From Harmothoe impar (Eukaryota; Annelida; Polychaeta; Phyllodocida; Polynoidae): 64,000 nt of DNA. Below the pieces are notes generated by a model. It searched no databases and was not told where the DNA came from. It saw nothing but the letters and a program-made list of their open reading frames with translations. Numbering within the stretch: position 1 is the stretch's first letter; the number at the start of each line of letters is the position of its first letter. This document shows positions 55,001-62,690 of this stretch, piece by piece. A program made the position numbers and the translations under genes. The stretch is from contig OX381718.1 of the NCBI GenBank assembly GCA_947462335.1, positions 40,392,976 through 40,456,975 of the forward strand, given 5' to 3'.

Positions 55001-56141
55001 GCAACAAGAGCTATTCGGAGTGAGATTTGCTCGAATAGCTGTGGACATTATCAGTGGAGTTAAACCCACTCCAAAAGGTAATACGTGTATGATGGTGGTC
55101 TCGGACTACTATACGAAATACACCCGAGTGTACCCACTCGAGGATCATACCGCTGCTACTTGTGCGGAAGCATTGGTGAAGGGGTGGATCCTCCATCTGG
55201 GGGCTCCTTTGATGTTACATAGCGATCAAGGGAGAGAATTTGAGTCCAAACTATGGACAGCTATGTGCCATCAGTTGGCTATATGCAAAACTCGGACCAA
55301 TCCGTACCGGCCACAGTCCGACGGGCAGGTGGAGCGGTTCAATCGGACCTTGATCCAGGTTTTGAAGCCATTAGTGAACTCCCATATGGATGATTGGGAT
55401 GATCAATGCGAATTTGTGGTGCATGCGTATAACAATACGGTCCACACTTCGACAAATTGCACACCGAACCTCTTGGTGTTCGGAGAGGACTTGATCATGC
55501 CGGCGGATTTAGTATTCGGGGTGGTAGGGATCAGTCCGGAAGCACCATGTACGGTGCTGTTTGTGGAATCTCTACGAGAGAGGTTCAAATTTGCCTACGA
55601 AACAGTTAGGGCTCATTTGCTCAAAGCTGCGAATTGGCAGAAGGTGGGTTACGACACCGGATTGAAGTTGCGACGATTCGTAGTGGGGGATAGAGTGATC
55701 CGCCTACACGAACCGCTCTGCAACGTCAAGCTGGCGAATAACTGGGATGGACCGCACACTGTGGTTAAATGTATCAGTCAAACGACTGTGTTGATTCAGT
55801 CCGAAGCAGGACGCATCCGGACGAGCCATGTGGCTCGGTTGCGTGCTTGGGCTGGAAGGGAGCTCACCCCGGAAACGGAGGTGGAGGAGGGAACTTCGGA
55901 GGCTAAATTTGTACCTTTGGAAGGGGTGTCAGTGGATACCCCTAAGAGAGTGGTACGAAAGAAGCTCCGGAAGACCGTGAAAAAGAAAGTCTCGGCAGGC
56001 GAAGGAAGAAGGGCACGGAAAACTAAAATCAAGGCTGGAGTTTTAGTTAAGAACGAGTGTCCTTCGGCCAGGTTACGAGAGGTGGACGGGAAACCCGTTC
56101 GGCGAAGCCCAAGGCTGGTGGCTAGAGGGGCTGTAACCTAG
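51972..56141 (+). CDS. Pol polyprotein (protease-RT-RNase H-integrase), translated by -1 frameshift
   Basis: The coordinates start at the first codon after the slip. The frame is open upstream to at least 51900 but has no ATG there. Residue numbers here count from 51900. The aspartic protease has LVDTGASHSF (Asp165). RT spans about 435-690 with TLDLQSGYW, FGLCNAPATF and YLDD (585-588). RNase H has LDTDASNESIGA (Asp737), Glu780, RTDHSAL (Asp805) and Asp851. The integrase has an HHCC finger (His982, His987, Cys1017, Cys1020) and a DD35E core (Asp1049, Asp1109, Glu1145). A GPY/F-like end follows (NWDGPHTV), then a basic tail. There is no chromodomain. All catalytic residues are present. The pol stop is UAG at 56139-56141. 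Confidence 0.95.
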   Translation, partial: LEGVVREGERTTPGYDVRQHTREVEPSEIPKAGRESGVASGLRGSDAGLVNIPVQQLPGNEAGRPITDRNEEVAAVTDTVWVGSTQLSPDHPCFDHLKKHGLDLAAPKDFKRFTVNPSPLGGRRWYVSVTVAGRAGEFLVDTGASHSFISSNFYALMPDSRDNFKTRVNACSADGSSMQTYGRAFIPLRIGGKEYVASPTIADIADDGILGLDFSALYDAVLNPGTGVLLIEHPYRAVEQCVLRQVSTVATVVQTVNIPPGQTCDVLVRSKGLRREEEAVVEPDVAMLGSIGLTGMDTLVGDGAWTVVPVSNPGLEPKYLRKDTILGKVFTSEAVMPAGQVSMKGDPSPTALSEGLEKMISETDLTDRRDLDSLRRLVVKYQDAWQVEGEPLGRTDKVLHSINTGDAQPFKMPYRRLPLGKKAVVEEQVKTMLEQKGIVPSTSPWSSPVQMVTKKDGSIRFCIDYRRLNGVTKKNAYPLPRIDETLDSLGGNQWFCTLDLQSGYWQIGMKEEDKEKTAFTSHIGLYQFELMPFGLCNAPATFEAMMETLLSDLLWRKCLVYLDDVIVFGKTFEECALNLGEVLERIRSNGLTLKPKKCELFRKSMVYLGRIISTEGVQADPAKLETVETWEVPKGPKDIRSFLGFCSYYRDFIPGFSRVSQPLQRLSHWTPGRKKEPFPWGMEQNEAFKEIKALFRTTPVLRYPTEKGHFILDTDASNESIGAALSQIQDGVEVPLAFASNSMNKAQRNYCTTKRELLAVVVYTKKFRHFLYGGNFTLRTDHSALRWLLNFKDAEGMIGRWLNHLSEFGLENSHIQHRAGTKHINADCLSRRPVRRCVRPECGDCGAHNAVVASVRLPYDGLLQNLLDWSTDTIRTYQMADPTIARLRELVPTGVCPVRPEISLENREMRRFLAQFHELEVRDSLLCRWKTCPGKRRVLQMVIPAAMRKDILYYCHGHSTSGHFGKKRSLERLSRRYYWPGMSGDLLRWIETCPACCLGKPGPGLGKLPLQQELFGVRFARIAVDIISGVKPTPKGNTCMMVVSDYYTKYTRVYPLEDHTAATCAEALVKGWILHLGAPLMLHSDQGREFESKLWTAMCHQLAICKTRTNPYRPQSDGQVERFNRTLIQVLKPLVNSHMDDWDDQCEFVVHAYNNTVHTSTNCTPNLLVFGEDLIMPADLVFGVVGISPEAPCTVLFVESLRERFKFAYETVRAHLLKAANWQKVGYDTGLKLRRFVVGDRVIRLHEPLCNVKLANNWDGPHTVVKCISQTTVLIQSEAGRIRTSHVARLRAWAGRELTPETEVEEGTSEAKFVPLEGVSVDTPKRVVRKKLRKTVKKKVSAGEGRRARKTKIKAGVLVKNECPSARLREVDGKPVRRSPRLVARGAVT

Positions 56142-56726
56142 CTTGTTTACACAACGAGTGTGGTGTCCTGTGTTGTCCTATATGTTATATGTATGTTACC
56201 AACAGGGGCGCTCATAGTCAAGAGGAAAAGAATGTAAGAGTGCTCCCCGAGGGTGGTGAACGGATAATCCGGTGGGGTAATCTTCGATTTCCCATAAATA
56301 TCCACTAATACTCCTGATGAGCTCTTTATTCGAAGTATATTTTGACTTTTGTGAGCCGCCTACGTAGCAGTGTGATCCCCCGAGCCCGAGCTGCGGGCGG
56401 GAAAGGTCGTGACCTGATTAAACAGTAATTGGGTCACACCGGGTAACGGGATCGCGTCCAATCACGCGAGACGCTGCGCATGCGCTTTGTTTTAAAAACA
56501 AAAGCGAGGGAACGCCATATTGATTTTGGGCTCGCCCCGGTCAATAGCGGTGTTGGTCGGCAGCGTGGAAGTTGGTGTTTTGGACGGCTAGAAGAGGAGA
56601 AAAGTCAGTAAAAGAGTTGTAAGCAGTGAGTACTCTTTCCTGGTGCGTCTGAGACAAAGAGGGAGACGGGGAACTAGTGTTTTCCCCGTCAAAACTCCCG
56701 TCGAAAGACACTTTGCCGTAGTGAGG
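56142..56726 (+). other. Spacer between pol and accessory ORF3
   Basis: 585 bp non-coding. The first part is unassigned. The second part contains promoter-like motifs (next entry) followed by 205 nt with no ATG before the ORF3 start. A GTGAGT donor-like sequence occurs near 56626, with no evident partner. Confidence 0.6.
56458..56521 (+). promoter_or_regulatory. Promoter-like block upstream of accessory ORF3
   Basis: Within 64 bp lie CCAAT (56458-56462), TGCGCATGCGCT (56475-56486, a close match to the NRF-1 palindrome) and CCATATT (56515-56521, YY1-type core). This trio is typical of TATA-less CpG promoters of animal housekeeping genes. It is absent from the LTR. It could drive a separate ORF3/ORF4 mRNA; this is inference from motifs and position. 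Confidence 0.45.
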
Positions 56727-59432
56727 ATGGCCGAGCAACAGCTCCGTCAATCCGAACTCACCGGACACTCCGAGGTGGCATCCGCCACCGAGGAGGCAAT
56801 GGATGCTCAGAGCCCTAGTGGTGATGAGTTGAGCCAGACACTAGCGGATCTCCGTGTAGATCCGGCCGTGTCCCCGATCCGAAAGTCCCCGTCGCCGGAC
56901 GGCAGCGAGGACTCCGGAGTGCTGCAAGGACTCGCCTACACCCAGGTAGCGGCGGATCCTTCCGAGACGACTGCACGTCCCTCCCGGATATGCAGTCTCA
57001 GCATATCACCAAACCTCCAGAAGACGGTTGCTCGCAAACTGTCTATGGGGAGTGGGAGTGATTCCGACACTTCACGTCCGAGGACGCGCGGTGGGAAGGG
57101 TGCTACCCGAGATCGGTCCAAGTCGGCCGATACTAAGGCTAGTACTAAGGCTATCAAACACACTGGTGTGGGGAAGAAGCCTCCGGGAAAGGACGAGCCT
57201 AAAAAGCCCGCTCCGAAGAAGGAAAGTACTGCGAGTACGAAGAAGCCGGGTTCTAAGGCTGCCACTGCAGCGGCCTCCAAGGATCCGAAGACGGTTGACC
57301 CCAAGGCTCCTACTACGAAGGTGCCTAAGGGTCAAAAGAAAGCTGATCCGAAGCCTGGTGCTAAGGACCAGCCGGGGAAGGGGCCGACGTCCGACAGCAC
57401 TAAAACTGTCAAGACTCCGGGTCCCAGTAAGTCCAACCTACCGATCCCTGCCAAGGGGAAAGGTAGTGGGAAGGCAGTTGTAACCACAGCTGCTCCGACC
57501 CCAGCCGTTGACGTGTTGTCCTTCTCGCGAGGGCTGGACAACAGCTCAGCAGTAGCTGCTACAGCCGCTGCGATGGCTGGTACTAAGGGACATGGGGGAG
57601 CCCGTCCGAAAACGGTAGTTCCTCCCGAGGCACCTCGGACCGAGGAAGCTATGGATACATCATCCGCAGCCCATACGGTCCAGGTAGTGCAGGATGTGCT
57701 GTCTAGCATCACCTTCAACCTCCCGACTCCCCTGGAGCCAAGAAAGGAGGTACCCGTTCGGGTGGAGTTACCTCCTCCAAAAGAGGTACCCGTCCGAGTG
57801 GATACTCCTCCACAGTCTACCGAGCCTGCTCTGGAACCATCCAATACCATGGATATTTCGGAGGAAGCCGGGAAACTGGACCAGGCTGCAGGTGGTGGTC
57901 CACCTGGATCGGGGGTGCAAATTCTCGCTCCACATCAGCATGACGCATGGGAGAAGGAGGACGCCGACGTCCCATCCCTGCTCCGAGGTGCTATCATCGA
58001 TCAGATGAGCGCCACAGAGGTCAGATCCTTCGATCTGATCCAAATGCGAACCTTCCGGGGGCTGGACGAGTTGTCTGCCAGGTTCCCGGCTTGGTTCCCA
58101 GATCGCCTAACGGCGGCCATGAACGATCTCAGCAAAAAGTCAGAGACAGCTCGCTTAGTTGCTGAGACCGAGGGACGTCCCGAACTTATCGCGGCCTTGG
58201 AGTACGACCTGCAAACTGCAGCGGAATTCCAGACCGTGCATAACCGGCGGGAGAAGAGGAGACATCTGACGCCAGCAATGAAGCTGGCTCGGAGTATGGA
58301 ACAGAAGACCAAAGAGTCCATTCTGGATGCCACTCTGGAGGATGAAATGATCCAACAGAACACGGCCGCGGCTAGGTCTGCAGACACTAGTCGCATGGAA
58401 AAGGCCAATCGGAGGGACCAATACCTACGAGAGACCATCAAGGTAACCTCTCGGAAGGGGGGTCGATCCGACGAGGAGGTAGAAGCGGTTCTGAAGGGAT
58501 TGGATGAAAATACAATCCAGGACGACGAACTTCAGGTTCTGGTCCGGAATGCACTCCGAGCCAATGCTGCAAGTGGGTTTAAGTATTTTAAACCCATGTG
58601 TGTGAACGACTGCGTCAAGGACAAGCGGGCCTCACACATTCCGGAGGAGGTGAGTCCTGACGGTCTCTCTGATGACGAGGAGTGGATTAAGACGGATCCA
58701 CTCGATAAGTCGGTACAGTTGTACCACTTTGAGCTCCTGGACAAGGTCCGAAATGGTAGTACCAAATACCATTCGCCTTTCCAGAAAGCTAAGTTAGCAT
58801 GGGCTATGGCTAGATGGCATCCATTTAGCAAGTGCCCCTTTGAGCCTTGTCTGAACATCGACGAGACACTGGAAACGCCCCGAACTTGGCCTAGCAAGGT
58901 TCGGTACGCAAGGCATATTACCCGCTATCATTTGCGTCACTACATGCGGTATGACTGCTTGAGTGTGGGTACAAAGCAGAGCAAGGGTTGTCCGAATGGT
59001 GGCTGGTTCTACACTAGAGCCGATATCATCAGGCATCTTGCTAAGCAGCACGGCTTGGCTCTGGAGATCGCGGCGGAACGCATCCAGACAGCCCATCAGG
59101 AAGTCTACTCCCATTTCCCTCCCGTAGTGGGCCGAAATGAGAATCTCGAGGTGGATTTTGGCACCAACGAGAGAGGAAAGGTCCGGGTCTTTTACAAGGT
59201 AAACCCGGACGGCAACTACAACCGGGTTCCGGAAGGTGAGCTCTTCGATGAATTCGAGGAGTACCAGAAGCGTACCAGCACGCGAAAGGTGCGGCGCGCT
59301 CAGAAGAGACCTAGTGGGTCTTCGGAGCAGGCCGACTCTAAAAAGGCCAAAACGGATGAAAGGAAATCCGTTATGGAGAAGGCGGATCCGGGCTATAAAG
59401 GGCCGGCATTCACCTCTCATACGACCGACTGA
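56727..59432 (+). CDS. Accessory ORF3: basic protein with two zinc-finger-like motifs, function unknown
   Basis: 901 residues from the ATG at 56727 (A at -3, G at +4, strong context); the frame is open about 84 nt further 5' without an ATG. Residues 1-115 are acidic/Ser-rich. Residues about 120-270 are Lys/Pro/Thr/Ser-rich and disordered. At about 345-365 a KEVPVRV motif occurs twice. A charged helical region spans about 420-640. Two Cys/His motifs follow: C703-C708-H730-H735 and C744-C755-H770-H775, both C2H2-like. A basic stretch (RKVRRAQKRP) near the C-terminus could be a nuclear signal. It has no signal peptide or membrane segment, so it is not an envelope protein. I recognise no family. 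It could bind nucleic acid (inference). Confidence 0.8.
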   Translation: MAEQQLRQSELTGHSEVASATEEAMDAQSPSGDELSQTLADLRVDPAVSPIRKSPSPDGSEDSGVLQGLAYTQVAADPSETTARPSRICSLSISPNLQKTVARKLSMGSGSDSDTSRPRTRGGKGATRDRSKSADTKASTKAIKHTGVGKKPPGKDEPKKPAPKKESTASTKKPGSKAATAAASKDPKTVDPKAPTTKVPKGQKKADPKPGAKDQPGKGPTSDSTKTVKTPGPSKSNLPIPAKGKGSGKAVVTTAAPTPAVDVLSFSRGLDNSSAVAATAAAMAGTKGHGGARPKTVVPPEAPRTEEAMDTSSAAHTVQVVQDVLSSITFNLPTPLEPRKEVPVRVELPPPKEVPVRVDTPPQSTEPALEPSNTMDISEEAGKLDQAAGGGPPGSGVQILAPHQHDAWEKEDADVPSLLRGAIIDQMSATEVRSFDLIQMRTFRGLDELSARFPAWFPDRLTAAMNDLSKKSETARLVAETEGRPELIAALEYDLQTAAEFQTVHNRREKRRHLTPAMKLARSMEQKTKESILDATLEDEMIQQNTAAARSADTSRMEKANRRDQYLRETIKVTSRKGGRSDEEVEAVLKGLDENTIQDDELQVLVRNALRANAASGFKYFKPMCVNDCVKDKRASHIPEEVSPDGLSDDEEWIKTDPLDKSVQLYHFELLDKVRNGSTKYHSPFQKAKLAWAMARWHPFSKCPFEPCLNIDETLETPRTWPSKVRYARHITRYHLRHYMRYDCLSVGTKQSKGCPNGGWFYTRADIIRHLAKQHGLALEIAAERIQTAHQEVYSHFPPVVGRNENLEVDFGTNERGKVRVFYKVNPDGNYNRVPEGELFDEFEEYQKRTSTRKVRRAQKRPSGSSEQADSKKAKTDERKSVMEKADPGYKGPAFTSHTTD
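59430..59432 (+). promoter_or_regulatory. Single in-frame UGA between ORF3 and ORF4
   Basis: UGA followed by AAG. The next 20 codons (59433-59492) lead to the ORF4 ATG with no other stop, and both ORFs share one frame. This could be a readthrough stop, a re-initiation arrangement, or one nonsense mutation in an originally single ORF. Confidence 0.55.
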
Positions 59433-59492
59433 AAGAAGGGTCCCCAGGGCAGGCCACCTCGGTCTGTTCCGGAGGATCCGAACTCCAGCACG

Positions 59493-60140
59493 ATGGGGTC
59501 CTTCGCAGAGGAGTTCCCCGAAAATGAGATGGTTCCGGGTGATGAGTCGCAGACTCTAACCCAGACCGGTAAGACGAAGGCTCCAGCAAAGAAAACGCCG
59601 AAGCCAGTTCAGACCCCGGATCTCCCACCCGAGACCGCAGAGGAGGGGCGTCTAGTCTTGCGACTGAAGAGCCCTCCTTCGTTCCCTCCCGCCGACTTCA
59701 CTTCCTATGAAGCCGGACAGGAGGCCTTCGGTCAATGGCAAGACAACTTTCATCGGTTGCTTGCTGGCCTGAGTCAGGAGGTGGCGATGTTGTCCTTAAA
59801 CACAGTGCATCATCTCCATCAGAGGGAGGTCGCTACCCAGAAGGCAGCGGCTACGGAGTCCGTACAGGAAGAGCGTGAAAACGCTCGGACTGAACGATGT
59901 GCTGCTAAAACCGAAAGGAAGAAGCAAAAGTTGGCAGTTAAGAACGCCGAGGAAAAGCTGGACCACGAACGTCGTCGGTTCCGAGACTGCTTCGCGCATG
60001 AAATGCACGAGTGGGATGGAACTCGGGCTCAAATCGAGCTCTGGCTCCAGGAGCTGACTCTGGCGGAAGCTGCGTCGGACTCTGAGGAGGAAGAGGAGCC
60101 GGCTAAACCCGGTTCCGAAGACGAGTCGGACTCCGGATAG
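59493..60140 (+). CDS. Accessory ORF4: coiled-coil protein with acidic tail, function unknown
   Basis: 215 residues from the ATG at 59493 (or the C-terminal part of a readthrough product). Residues 1-60 are Lys/Pro/Thr-rich. A strongly charged helical segment at about 105-165 (RENARTERCAAKTERKKQKL and following) predicts a coiled coil. The end is acidic (DSEEEEEPAKPGSEDESDSG). I recognise no family. It lies 60 nt after ORF3 in the same frame and is probably on the same transcript. Confidence 0.65.
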   Translation: MGSFAEEFPENEMVPGDESQTLTQTGKTKAPAKKTPKPVQTPDLPPETAEEGRLVLRLKSPPSFPPADFTSYEAGQEAFGQWQDNFHRLLAGLSQEVAMLSLNTVHHLHQREVATQKAAATESVQEERENARTERCAAKTERKKQKLAVKNAEEKLDHERRRFRDCFAHEMHEWDGTRAQIELWLQELTLAEAASDSEEEEEPAKPGSEDESDSG

Positions 60141-61024
60141 GATTATCCTATTCTAGGAGCCGATTAGGAGAAAGGGGGGGTATTCTAAGTATACCAACCC
60201 TACAAGCAAAACCCTTAGAAAGGGTTTAGGAGTGTCCGGATAGAGGAACGCGGTAGGCTGGCTACGCAAGGATCCAGTCTGCCAGGTGGTACTGACGGAG
60301 GAGGACAAGGAGATCCGGAGGGGACGCTGAACTCGGGACTGGAGCACTTTACCAACATGGATCCGATACACGATGTTTTTTTTATATAAACTCTGGATAT
60401 CAGGACCGAGTGCTCCTAATTATAAGTCCGAAGATCGCCTGGAGGCAGGACTATTTTTTTTTCTCTATTTATCACCTAAAAAGCTCCCGAGTATGAGCTA
60501 TGAACTTTCTCGTTCCGGTGAGTAAGAGCTGAACGAAGTAGGTTCTGAAAGCCGGGCGGAATGCAACACCATCAACAGAGGATCCGGATCTTCGCTACAA
60601 AACCACGTATGATGTCTTTTTGTAATAATACTTTAATATGTCTTTAAAACTTTAAAAGAAGTGATATTGTTTATCACTTATAAGTATTATTCGTTACGAG
60701 TTTAATTAGCTCGGGGTCCTGAAGGGACGAAATTTTTTTTTTACAGTGATATTGTACTTTTTCAAGTGTTTGTATACTATATGTATAGATTAACTCCATC
60801 TATCCTAGGGAATGGGGCGTAATTGTCATTACGGTCTATATATGTAGAAATGTGTGTAATTAATACCTTTTTGTGTTCAACAGTATACGTCATATTGTTT
60901 GTAAGGTATAACTTTAATAAACCCCTAAGGTGGTATTTATAAGATAATGCCAGTCCGAAGTGTTTTCGGACTTTAACCTTAATTAATTGTTTTTACCTCC
61001 CGGTTATTATCTGGTAGGGGGTAG
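60141..61024 (+). other. 3' non-coding region of the gypsy element
   Basis: About 880 bp between ORF4 and the 3' LTR with no supportable ORF. It includes an AATAAA at about 60917-60922 and a short purine run AGGGGG (61016-61021), the probable polypurine tract, just before the LTR. Confidence 0.6.
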
Positions 61025-61461
61025 TGTAGGGGCTAGGGTTATACGGGTATGTTATATGACGAGTGCTGTTGGATGTTGTGTTGCGAGCTCAGTCCGAACC
61101 CTTCAGTCCGACGGTAGGTGGCAGCACCTACCCCGGGCTTGGGGTATGGACAGAGGTCGCTATAGGCTTCCGGTCTGCGTGTGCGCGCGCAGGCTGGCTG
61201 CCTATATATACCCAGCATCTGGCGGTACTCGTCGGTTACTCTGAGCCACGCTGGTAAGGAGACCCCGTGATCATTACGGCTGATTCGCCTACTGACCCGT
61301 TCCGAACTCTATAGGGAGTTCGCACACATAGATACTGCTTGTCTAGGTTTTCTGAATAAACCCGATTTGCAACCTGTAACACTTGATCCGAACTGTGTCG
61401 ACTTTGTTCTTTAATTGATACTCTACCAATATCATAAAGAGACAAAGTATCGTTTATTATA
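61025..61461 (+). repeat. 3' LTR
   Basis: 437 bp matching the 5' LTR at 435 positions. The AATAAA at 61355-61360 probably directs polyadenylation. The terminal ACA reads ATA here. Confidence 0.95.
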
Positions 61462-61465
61462 CAAG
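61462..61465. repeat. Target-site duplication, right (CAAG)
   Basis: Matches 48752-48755. Confidence 0.7.
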
Positions 61466-61469
61466 TTTA

Positions 61470-61738
61470 GGCCTCACCAAAAAAAAGTTGGTCAATGAAT
61501 TTCAATATCCAAAGAAATGGTGCTAGCGTGCAGAATTTTATTATAATTCTTTAAGAAAATTTTGTTGTCAATAGATATATTTTCTGTTTATACCATGAAC
61601 TCATAATTTTACTTATTTGTAGCACAACTGTTGCCATGGTAACATATATTTTTGCCAGCAATAATTGCAGCATTTCAATTCAATACTCTTTTAAAATTAC
61701 TCTATTCTCTTTTCATTCATTCTTTTTGGGGTCTGGCC
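61470..61738. mobile_element. MITE related to 41170-41450, directly downstream of the gypsy element
   Basis: The left end GGCCTCACC, then eight A, then GTTGGTCAAT, is matched inversely by CTTTTTGGGGTCTGGCC at the right end. The retrotransposon inserted only a few bases outside this MITE. Confidence 0.5.
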
Positions 61739-61986
61739 TATTGTAGCTGTGATTGTACTGGTTGGCAGGTATCTAGATGACAAAGGGCATTTCATGAAGT
61801 ATATAATGAGATATTTGGCAGATTTATGTCATGTCAGGCCTTTTCTACACATTTTTTATATAGTATCTAATAATTATTGTTCATTATTGAAAGCAAACCA
61901 TTGCAGCATTGCTGCACTTGTCAAGATGAATACCTATAGAATTGACCCCTTGTATAATACAATGTACTTCCTTTTTCCTTCCACAG

Positions 61987-62064
61987 GTGTCGGTAACAGA
62001 CAAGCTGTACCAATTTATCCACGACTTATGGCTGAAGAATGCACCGATCGCAGAACTTTCATAA
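61987..62064 (+). CDS. NAPRT: NAPRT coding exon m (terminal)
   Basis: Acceptor TTCCACAG. It encodes [20 protein letters not shown] then IAELS, followed by TAA at 62062-62064. It starts on a full codon, matching exon l. The helix corresponds to the C-terminal segment of animal NAPRT. Confidence 0.93.
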   Translation: MSVTDKLYQFIHDLWLKNAPIAELS

Positions 62065-62690
62065 GACCCTGGGGTCTGGAACGACCACAGCGTAACAACC
62101 CAACAGTAACCACACAACAATACAAACATGTGTGAAAACCCAGTACCCCGAATAACAGTGGCTGTAATAAATTACAACAATGTCTCACGCTGGTGTTAAA
62201 AAATTGACAGTTCTCGTTGAGATGGACCCAAATATACAAAGTGACTGACAGATCCCTCACTCATAAATCAAAGTTTAATATGAACTTTGATGAATGAGTG
62301 GCCGATGAGCATTCATTAATTTCTTTGCAGTGGAATTTCTCTCAAACAAAAATGTAAAAACGATGTAATAAGGACTTCACTTTGTAGTCACAGTTTGGCT
62401 TAATTCTGGGACAGAAAACAGGGTAATCTGGCTATCATCACAGCTTTAATAAGTGTGTGTAATATCCATGTCTTCTGCATATTCTGAGGAATGAAGGTAC
62501 AAATCATAAAACAAATTCTGAAAATGTAAAATCTTCAGTAACAAAATATTGATATTGTTGCAAGTGTTATACATGTATATTGTTGAAGCACATAGCAGAA
62601 CACCTTATTAAATATGTAATATATTGTTTTAACAGAGCTATATTTTAAGGCAGACGCATGTGTAAAATCTTAGCTATTTGGCTGTAATAT
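62065..62690 (+). other. Probable NAPRT 3' UTR
   Basis: Non-coding sequence after the stop. AATAAA at 62166-62171 is the first polyadenylation signal; the true transcript end is not determinable. Confidence 0.5.
62166..62171 (+). terminator. NAPRT: Candidate polyadenylation signal of NAPRT
   Basis: A canonical AATAAA lies about 100 nt after the stop codon. Confidence 0.5.

Larger units (their letters stand above)
48756..61461 (+). mobile_element. 12.7-kb Ty3/gypsy LTR retrotransposon with extra 3' ORFs
   Basis: The element lies in sense orientation in the last NAPRT intron. Order: 5' LTR, primer-binding site, two short uORFs, gag, -1 frameshift site, pol (protease, RT, RNase H, integrase), a promoter-like spacer, accessory ORF3, UGA, ORF4, about 0.9 kb non-coding, 3' LTR. 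The domain order RT-RNase H-integrase places it in Ty3/gypsy. The LTRs differ at two of 437 positions and the flanks share CAAG (or TACAAG if the LTR is taken to end at ATTA). All large ORFs are open. It is rich in CpG-containing TCCG words, unlike the AT-rich surroundings, fitting a recent arrival. Confidence 0.93.
25174..62064 (+). other. NAPRT: NAPRT gene, nicotinate phosphoribosyltransferase (13 coding exons; 5' exon not found)
   Basis: NAPRT is the cytosolic enzyme of the Preiss-Handler pathway: nicotinic acid + PRPP (+ ATP) gives nicotinate mononucleotide, the first step of NAD synthesis from niacin. Thirteen GT-AG exons join in matching phase to about 525 residues, starting at the conserved DLYQ-T-MAYAYW motif and ending at TAA 62062-62064. 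That is close to the roughly 540 residues of animal NAPRT. Family landmarks are [39 protein letters not shown] (catalytic-site histidine region), RLDSGDL (phosphoribosyl-binding region) and GIGTHLVT. The missing N-terminus (about 15-20 residues) must lie upstream, possibly outside the window. Two introns, 13.1 and 17.8 kb, are inflated by full-length transposons, but every recognised exon and splice dinucleotide is intact. Confidence 0.95.

Noticed and set aside
56300..56345. CTGATGAG ... CGAA resembling a hammerhead ribozyme core in the pol-ORF3 spacer
   Set aside because: The required GAAA box and a stable stem II are absent; only CUGAUGA and a short ATAC/GTAT pairing match.
56727..59432. 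ORF3 as an envelope gene (making the element an errantivirus-like retrovirus)
   Set aside because: No signal peptide, transmembrane segment or fusion-peptide-like region; the protein is basic, disordered and zinc-finger-like.
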